DNA from: VRUE01 sp035266685
Lineage (GTDB): Bacteria > Actinomycetota > Thermoleophilia > Solirubrobacterales > 70-9
Reading direction: 5' to 3'
Assembly (NCBI GenBank): GCA_035266685.1
Contig: DATFMX010000131.1
Coordinates: 1-13,095 of the forward strand
Length of the DNA: 13,095 nt
Shown here: positions 1 through 4,123 of the stretch, piece by piece
Layout: each line of letters opens with the position of its first letter
Position numbering within the stretch: position 1 is the first letter of the stretch
Translations under genes and position numbers: made by a program
Notes under the pieces: model-generated
Told to the model about the DNA's origin: nothing
Databases searched by the model: none
Seen by the model: only the letters and a program-made list of their open reading frames with translations

Positions 1-1
1 G

Positions 2-1198
2 ACGAAAGCCGAACGCGGTGCGGCAACCGGCTGGGTCTTCGCCGTCGAGGACCCGCTGAAGGCGCTGCAGGACCTGGCGCGGGCCTGGCTGCGCGAGCTC
101 GGCGTCCCGGTGGTCGGGATCACCGGCTCGGTCGGCAAGACCTCGGTCAAGGACATCGCCCGGGCGCTGCTGCCCGGCCGCGTACACGCCAACCGCGAGA
201 ACCTCAACACCGAGATCGGCCTGCCGCTGACCGCGCTCGAAGCCCCCGCCGACAGCGAGCTGCTGGTGCTGGAGATGGCGATGCGCGGCCCCGGCCAGAT
301 CGCCGAGCTGGCGGCGATCGCCGAGCCCCGCGTCGCCGTGATCACCAACGTCGGCCCGGTCCACGTCGAGTTGCTCGGCTCGGTCGAGGCGATTGCCGCG
401 GCGAAGGCCGAGGTGCTCGCCGCGCTGCCCGCCGGCGGGACCGCGGTCGTCCCGGTCGAGGCCGGCGAGCTCGAGCCGCACCTCTCCGCCGCGCCGAAGC
501 TGCTGCGCTTCGGCCCAGGCGGCGACGTCGAGGTCGTCGAGAGCCGTGTCGAGGGCGGCGTCACCGAGGCGACGATCGCCACCCCAGCCGGCACGGCCCG
601 CTTTCACTTCCCCTTCGCCGAGCGCCACAACCTGACCAACGCGCTTGCCGCGATCGGCGCCGGGGTCGCGCTCGGCGCGCCGCTCGAGGCGATGGCCGAC
701 CGCGCTGCGAACATAGGATTCTCCCGCTTCCGGGGCGAGCGCCTCGAGCTTGGTGAAGGGATCGTCCTGGTCAACGACTGCTACAACGCGAACCCGCTCT
801 CGATGCGCGCCGCGCTCGACCACCTCGCCACGATCGAGGGGACGCGGCGGATCGCCGTGCTCGGCGAGATGGCCGAGCTCGGCCCGGGCGCGTCCGCCTT
901 CCACCGCGAGGTCGGCGGCCACGCCCGTGCCGCGGGTGTCGACACGCTGATCGGCGTCGGCGAGCCGGCGCGCGGGTACGACCCCGACGAGCTGGTCGCC
1001 GACCCGGCCGAGGCGGCGGAGCTGCTCGCCGCCCAGCTCGAGCCCGGCGACGCGGTCCTCGTCAAGGGCTCGCGCTCGGCCGGCCTCGAGGCGGTCGCCG
1101 ACCTCCTCCAAGCCCAAGCCGCCCCCGGACGCGGGAGTGGGGGCCAGTCGCAATCTGACTCTTCTGGCCCCCACGGGAGCAGAGGAGGCGGCGCCTGA
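2..1198 (+). CDS. murF: MurF, UDP-MurNAc-tripeptide:D-Ala-D-Ala ligase (5' partial)
   Basis: Cytoplasmic ATP-dependent ligase that adds D-Ala-D-Ala to UDP-MurNAc-tripeptide, the last cytosolic step of pentapeptide precursor synthesis. The frame is open from base 2, so the gene begins upstream; the GTG at 110 sits inside the ATP-binding domain and is not the start. Visible Mur-ligase landmarks in order: P-loop GITGSVGKTS (about bases 116-145), NLNTEIGLP, EMAMRGPGQI, ITNVGPVHVELLGS, ERHNLTNALA, the NDCYNANP motif (bases 772-795), VLGEMAELG and VLVKGSRSAGLE near the C-terminus. The N-terminal substrate-binding domain is missing from the window. After the normal family end (about base 1110) there is an odd tail of roughly 28 residues rich in Gly, Ser and Gln, encoded by a hairpin-forming stretch. 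The stop is one base before the mraY ATG, so the two genes are probably co-transcribed and coupled. Confidence 0.95.
   Translation, partial: TKAERGAATGWVFAVEDPLKALQDLARAWLRELGVPVVGITGSVGKTSVKDIARALLPGRVHANRENLNTEIGLPLTALEAPADSELLVLEMAMRGPGQIAELAAIAEPRVAVITNVGPVHVELLGSVEAIAAAKAEVLAALPAGGTAVVPVEAGELEPHLSAAPKLLRFGPGGDVEVVESRVEGGVTEATIATPAGTARFHFPFAERHNLTNALAAIGAGVALGAPLEAMADRAANIGFSRFRGERLELGEGIVLVNDCYNANPLSMRAALDHLATIEGTRRIAVLGEMAELGPGASAFHREVGGHARAAGVDTLIGVGEPARGYDPDELVADPAEAAELLAAQLEPGDAVLVKGSRSAGLEAVADLLQAQAAPGRGSGGQSQSDSSGPHGSRGGGA
1137..1174 (+). repeat. Perfect 11-bp inverted repeat in the 3' tail of murF
   Basis: Arms GTGGGGGCCAG (1137-1147) and CTGGCCCCCAC (1164-1174) are exact reverse complements around a 16-nt loop. 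The loop holds most of an 18-nt motif (1147-1164) shared with the uvrA insertion. The element lies inside the murF reading frame and encodes most of its non-conserved tail. It ends 8 nt before the AGGAGG (1183-1188) that serves mraY. No T-run follows, so it does not look like an intrinsic terminator; an RNA hairpin or an inserted palindromic element is more likely. Confidence 0.75.
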
Positions 1199-1199
1199 T

Positions 1200-2174
1200 A
1201 TGGGTGAGGTGCTGATCGCCGGGATGGCGGCGATGCTGATCTGCATCTTCCTCGGCCCGAAATTCATCGAGTACCTGCGGGTGAGGGAGTTCGGCCAACA
1301 CATCCGCGAGGACGGGCCGCAGGAGCACCACGCCAAGGCCGGCACGCCGACGATGGGCGGCCTGATCGTCTTCGCCGCGATCATCGTCCCCTACCTGGTG
1401 CTCTCGAACCGCGACCCGCAGAGCCTCGCGGTCTTCGGCGTCGCGCTCGGCTGCGCGGCGCTCGGCTTCGCCGACGACTTCACGAAGATCGTCAAACGCC
1501 GCTCACTCGGCCTCTCGGCGCGCTGGAAGCTGGTCGCGCAGCTGCTGCTGGCGCTCGTCCTCTGGTGGGTGGCGCGGCACGAGGTCGGCCTCGAGCCGGT
1601 CCTCTTCTTCCGCATCGGCGACGCCAGCCTCGACCTCGGGCCTGTGCTCTACTTCGTGCTCGTCTTCTTCGTCATCGCCGGCACCTCGAACGGGGTCAAC
1701 CTGACCGACGGCCTCGACGGCCTCGCCGCCGGCTCCTGCGCGATCGTCCTGCTCGCCTACACGGCGATCGCCTTCGTCGCCAACCAGCAGCAGGACCTGG
1801 CGCTGCTCTCCGCCTGCCTGGTCGGCGCCTGCGTCGGCTTCCTCTGGTTCAACGCCTTCCCGGCCTCGATCTTCATGGGCGACACCGGCTCGCTCGGCCT
1901 CGGCGGCGCGATCGGCGCCCTCGCGGTGATGACCCAGACCGAGGTCCTGCTGGTGATCATCGGCGGCATCTTCGTGATCGAGGCGCTCTCCGTCGCGATC
2001 CAGGTCTTCTCCTTCAAGACCTTCCGCCGCCGCGTCCTCCTGATGGCCCCGCTGCACCACCACTTCGAGATGATGGCCTGGTCGGAGACCAAGATCATGC
2101 TCCGCTTCTGGATCATCGCCGCCGTCTGCTCCGGCATCGGCTTCACCCTGTACCAGCAGTCGATCGGCCGGTAG
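1200..2174 (+). CDS. mraY: MraY, phospho-MurNAc-pentapeptide transferase
   Basis: Integral membrane enzyme that moves phospho-MurNAc-pentapeptide from UDP onto undecaprenyl phosphate, giving lipid I; the first membrane step of peptidoglycan synthesis. The 324-residue product is slightly shorter than the E. coli enzyme (360) but complete. Family motifs are intact: GTPTMGG (48-54), the catalytic Asp pair in ADDFTK (91-96), NGVNLTDGLDGLA (164-176), FMGDTGSLGLGG (225-236) and PLHHHFE (284-290). About ten hydrophobic segments are visible. I chose ATG 1200 because AGGAGG (1183-1188) lies 11 nt upstream and the start nearly touches the murF stop; an upstream in-frame GTG (1137) would only add the translated murF hairpin. 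murD, ftsW and murG, which often follow, are not here. Confidence 0.97.
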   Translation: MGEVLIAGMAAMLICIFLGPKFIEYLRVREFGQHIREDGPQEHHAKAGTPTMGGLIVFAAIIVPYLVLSNRDPQSLAVFGVALGCAALGFADDFTKIVKRRSLGLSARWKLVAQLLLALVLWWVARHEVGLEPVLFFRIGDASLDLGPVLYFVLVFFVIAGTSNGVNLTDGLDGLAAGSCAIVLLAYTAIAFVANQQQDLALLSACLVGACVGFLWFNAFPASIFMGDTGSLGLGGAIGALAVMTQTEVLLVIIGGIFVIEALSVAIQVFSFKTFRRRVLLMAPLHHHFEMMAWSETKIMLRFWIIAAVCSGIGFTLYQQSIGR

Positions 2175-2209
2175 GTACCCAGCCAGGGCCGGATGCGTTC
2201 ACAAAGCCA

Positions 2210-2215
2210 TATACT
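2210..2215 (+). promoter_or_regulatory. Candidate -10 box (TATACT) for a leaderless gene
   Basis: TATACT stands 8 nt before the GTG at 2224, so transcription would begin at or within a couple of bases of the start codon. No convincing -35 is visible in the short 49-bp gap after mraY, and no Shine-Dalgarno sequence precedes the GTG. The same box-to-GTG spacing occurs at uvrA. Confidence 0.55.
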
Positions 2216-2223
2216 CCGGCGCC

Positions 2224-2769
2224 GTGGCAGGGGCAGAGGCATTCGTTATTTGCCAGATTGGCGACGATGGCACTCAGGTCCGGGAGCGAGCAGACGAGAT
2301 CTTCAGCTTCGTCGTGGAGCCCATCGTCAAGGAATTCAACCTAATTCCAACTCGGTCGGATCGCGATCCCACTCCAGGTCAGATCACTGCCCAGATCATC
2401 CGCAGTCTGACCGCGGCTCGCCTCGTGATCGCCGATCTGACTGGGCGGAACCCAAATGTCTACTACGAGCTGGGAGTCGCCCACAGCTTTGGGATTCCGG
2501 TCGTGATCTTGGTGGACAGTGTGGACTCACTCTCGTTTGATACTTCACAGGAGCGAGTGATCGAGCTTGGCGAGCAAGAACGATTGGGCGTTGCAGAGGC
2601 TGAGAAAGCCAAGAAAAAGCTGCGTGAGTCGATACACGTAGTTCTTGGTGATGACTATGTCCCGAGCTCGTTGGTAAGCGAGGCTGCGGGTAGTAGGAGT
2701 CTTCAGGATCTGGCGCCGGACAATCCAATCGCGACGGAGCTTGCTCATGTCCGCTCAGGTGTGGAGTAG
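2224..2769 (+). CDS. Nucleoside 2-deoxyribosyltransferase/TIR-like domain protein
   Basis: I recognise the fold family but not a named gene. The 181-residue product starts FVICQIGDDG (7-16) and carries the block ITAQIIRSLTAARLVIADLTG (54-74) followed by RNPNVYYELGVAHSFGIPVVI (75-95). This is the pattern of nucleoside 2-deoxyribosyltransferase-like / TIR-like Rossmannoid domains, which cleave N-glycosidic bonds or bind nucleotides; Glu82 in VYYELG is at the position of the catalytic Glu. Members are frequent in nucleotide-based antiphage systems, but a defence role here is inference. Residues 110-181 look helical and charged. The GTG start has no SD and sits 8 nt after TATACT. Base composition and codon choice (GAT, CAA, AAT, ATT) are less GC-rich than the murF/mraY and uvrA neighbours, suggesting transfer. 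The TAG at 2767-2769 seems to truncate a longer protein (see the next entry). Confidence 0.7.
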   Translation: MAGAEAFVICQIGDDGTQVRERADEIFSFVVEPIVKEFNLIPTRSDRDPTPGQITAQIIRSLTAARLVIADLTGRNPNVYYELGVAHSFGIPVVILVDSVDSLSFDTSQERVIELGEQERLGVAEAEKAKKKLRESIHVVLGDDYVPSSLVSEAAGSRSLQDLAPDNPIATELAHVRSGVE

Positions 2770-3009
2770 TTGCTCCGCGTGGTGTCATCTCGATCGCCGC
2801 GTGCGGCGCGCGAGGATGTCGAGTATCGCCAAGATGCCCACGCGCTCTTCTCGATTGTGGAATCCCTCGCCGAGCAGGGTGAGTTGAGTCAGAGGGCTCT
2901 GGTGAGGGCTGGCGTCGATCTGGCGAATTTGGAGATGTCTGAAGATCTAAGGCAGTCACTGGAGGTTCACTTGCCAGGCGGCCACCTCGAGAACGATGAT
3001 CCCTTCTAG
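2770..3009 (+). pseudogene. In-frame continuation behind a TAG stop (probable lost C-terminus)
   Basis: These 79 codons follow the TAG at 2767-2769 directly in the same frame, to a second TAG at 3007-3009. If the first TAG were GAG, the joined protein would read SGVE-E-LLRVV, a smooth amphipathic helix, and be 261 residues long. The segment itself is Glu/Leu/Arg rich and looks helical (residues such as DAHALFSIVESLAEQGELSQ). Its codon use resembles the upstream part. It could also be a separate small ORF starting at TTG 2770, but no Shine-Dalgarno is seen. I prefer a nonsense mutation splitting one gene; a sequencing error or amber readthrough are alternatives. Confidence 0.5.
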
Positions 3010-3058
3010 CGCGATCCGTGATTCTTGACATGACGGCAACCGTGAGATCGAAGGGCTG

Positions 3059-3977
3059 CTAGTCACCAAGTTCGAGGAATCGCTTCTCTAGGAACGATGA
3101 CAGCCGTTGCATGACATCCTGAGGCTGGTCTGCGAGCCGTTGCGCCGTGAACCGCATTATCTCGATCCCCACCAGCTTCAGCTCCTCCTGGCGGCGCCGG
3201 TCGCTCTCGAACGACTTGCGGCTGCTGTGGAACTCATAGCCGTCGAGTTCGACCGCGAAGCGCGCCTGCTCCCAGTACATGTCGAGCTCGAAGCCGGCGA
3301 CGAAGACATTTGCTGACGGCATCGGAAGACCGGACTCGCGAACGAGCTTCAGGAACCGGCGCTCCAGCCACGATCGCGTATAGCTGGGCTCGCGGTGTAG
3401 CTCGATGGCGGTGCGTAGCTTCGCGACGCCGGGGTGCTTGCCGGCGCGTGCGAGCAAGCGGTCGATCGCGCCGAGGTGGAAAATGCCAAGCCGCGCCGCC
3501 CGGTCGAGGTCTCGCTCAAGGCCGCTGCGAGAGACGATGGCCGCTCGGTCGAGCAGGGGTCCGCGGCACGGCGGTCGTCGGGAGGCCCTCGCTGATAGCT
3601 CGGTCCTCGGCTGCGAGTCGTGGGAGGCAGTGGATGTGGATCCCGCGCCGAGAATGTCCACGAGACGGCACCGCAACCTCGACGTTCTCGGCCAGGGTGG
3701 GCTGTAAACCCCAGAGCCATGCGGCGGAGTTATGGCTGAGCACCGCCCGTTTCCCGCATGCGAGCAGAGCCGCATGGCAGCGACCGTGCGTCGAAAGCTG
3801 CTCATGTCCGACGGCGTACACGCCGCGGTGAACGCGGTGCAGGCGCCCCGCGGCCACGGCACGGTCTATCGCCCCATCCGAGTATCCGAGCCCGCGCATC
3901 TCCTCCCGAGACACGACTCCGTAGTGCTTCTCTGCGACGCGCGCGAGTCGATGATGCGTTCGCTCCTTTCGCTGCAT
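3059..3977 (-). pseudogene. AbiEi-like wHTH + DUF559 (Vsr-like endonuclease) protein, frameshifted
   Basis: Two overlapping minus-strand frames rebuild one family protein of about 305 residues. The first (from ATG 3977) gives an AbiEi-type N-terminal winged-helix domain: HYGVVSREEMRGLGYSDGAIDR, then GRLHRVHRGVYAVG and LSHNSAAWLWGL. The second (to TAG at 3059-3061) gives a DUF559 domain related to Vsr/PD-(D/E)XK nucleases: FELDMYWEQARFAVELDGYEFH, then SDRRRQEELKLVGIEIMRFT. The join falls in a G-run at 3556-3559 (CCCC on the coding strand). Removing one base restores TTAVPRT-LLDRAAIVSRSGLE, as expected for the family. So it is a 1-bp insertion, a genuine frameshift or a read error in a homopolymer. 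The start has no clear SD; no nearer in-frame ATG/GTG precedes the HTH. Such genes are abundant in actinobacteria, often of unknown role. It is convergent with the TIR-like gene and divergent from uvrA. Confidence 0.8.
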
Positions 3978-4000
3978 ACGGAGGACAAGTGCGAACGCAT
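3954..4000. repeat. Inverted repeat 1, 10-bp arms, 27-nt spacer
   Basis: ATGCGTTCGC (3954-3963) and GCGAACGCAT (3991-4000) are exact reverse complements 27 nt apart. The spacer contains the start codon of the minus-strand AbiEi-like gene (CAT 3975-3977). It shares core arms and spacer length with the repeat at 4035-4083, so the pair resembles two copies of an operator or structured element. Confidence 0.75.
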
Positions 4001-4034
4001 GGCAATCTCTCCCCCCTGCGACGGCGTTTTGCCT

Positions 4035-4083
4035 CTTCCGTTCGCGGTTTTTGTCGCATAGAGGGGCAAACTGCGAACGGAAG
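4035..4083. repeat. Inverted repeat 2, 11-bp arms, 27-nt spacer
   Basis: CTTCCGTTCGC (4035-4045) and GCGAACGGAAG (4073-4083) are exact reverse complements, again 27 nt apart. Aligning from the CGTTCGC core, bases 4039-4079 match 3957-3997 at 29 of 41 positions without gaps, an 82-bp offset. It lies just upstream of the uvrA promoter and in the 5' region of the AbiEi-like gene. Confidence 0.75.
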
Positions 4084-4084
4084 C

Positions 4085-4115
4085 TTGGGGGAACATCTGT
4101 TCGGGTGCCTAGAAT
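4085..4115 (+). promoter_or_regulatory. uvrA promoter
   Basis: -10 box TAGAAT (4110-4115) lies 8 nt before the uvrA GTG (4124). A possible weak -35 is TTGGGG (4085-4090), with a 19-nt spacing. No Shine-Dalgarno separates the box from the start codon, which points to a leaderless transcript. The spacer between the two boxes is occupied by the SOS box at 4091-4102. Confidence 0.65.
4091..4102. promoter_or_regulatory. SOS box (LexA operator) in the uvrA promoter
   Basis: GAACATCTGTTC is a perfect match to GAAC-N4-GTTC, the core of the LexA operator in Actinomycetota and Bacillota. It sits between the -35 and -10 of the uvrA promoter, where bound LexA would block RNA polymerase. uvrA is a classic SOS gene, so position and target agree. 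LexA control is inferred; the match itself is seen. Confidence 0.85.
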
Positions 4116-4123
4116 GATCCTCA

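Noticed and set aside
3010..3058. Terminator between the convergent accessory genes
   Set aside because: Only 4-bp pairings (CCGT/ACGG) and no T-run; too weak to call.
3310..3831. Plus-strand open frame across the DUF559 gene
   Set aside because: No recognisable domain, low-complexity Arg/Ala/Ser composition, and antisense to a gene with clear family motifs.
3978..4059. Upstream start (minus-strand ATG 4059) for the AbiEi-like gene
   Set aside because: It is out of frame with the wHTH coding frame at 3977, so it cannot extend that protein.
3957..4079. CRISPR-like array suggested by four GCGAACG/CGTTCGC copies
   Set aside because: Copies alternate in orientation, are only 7-11 bp, have unequal gaps (34, 48, 34) and no cas genes are nearby; paired palindromes explain them better.
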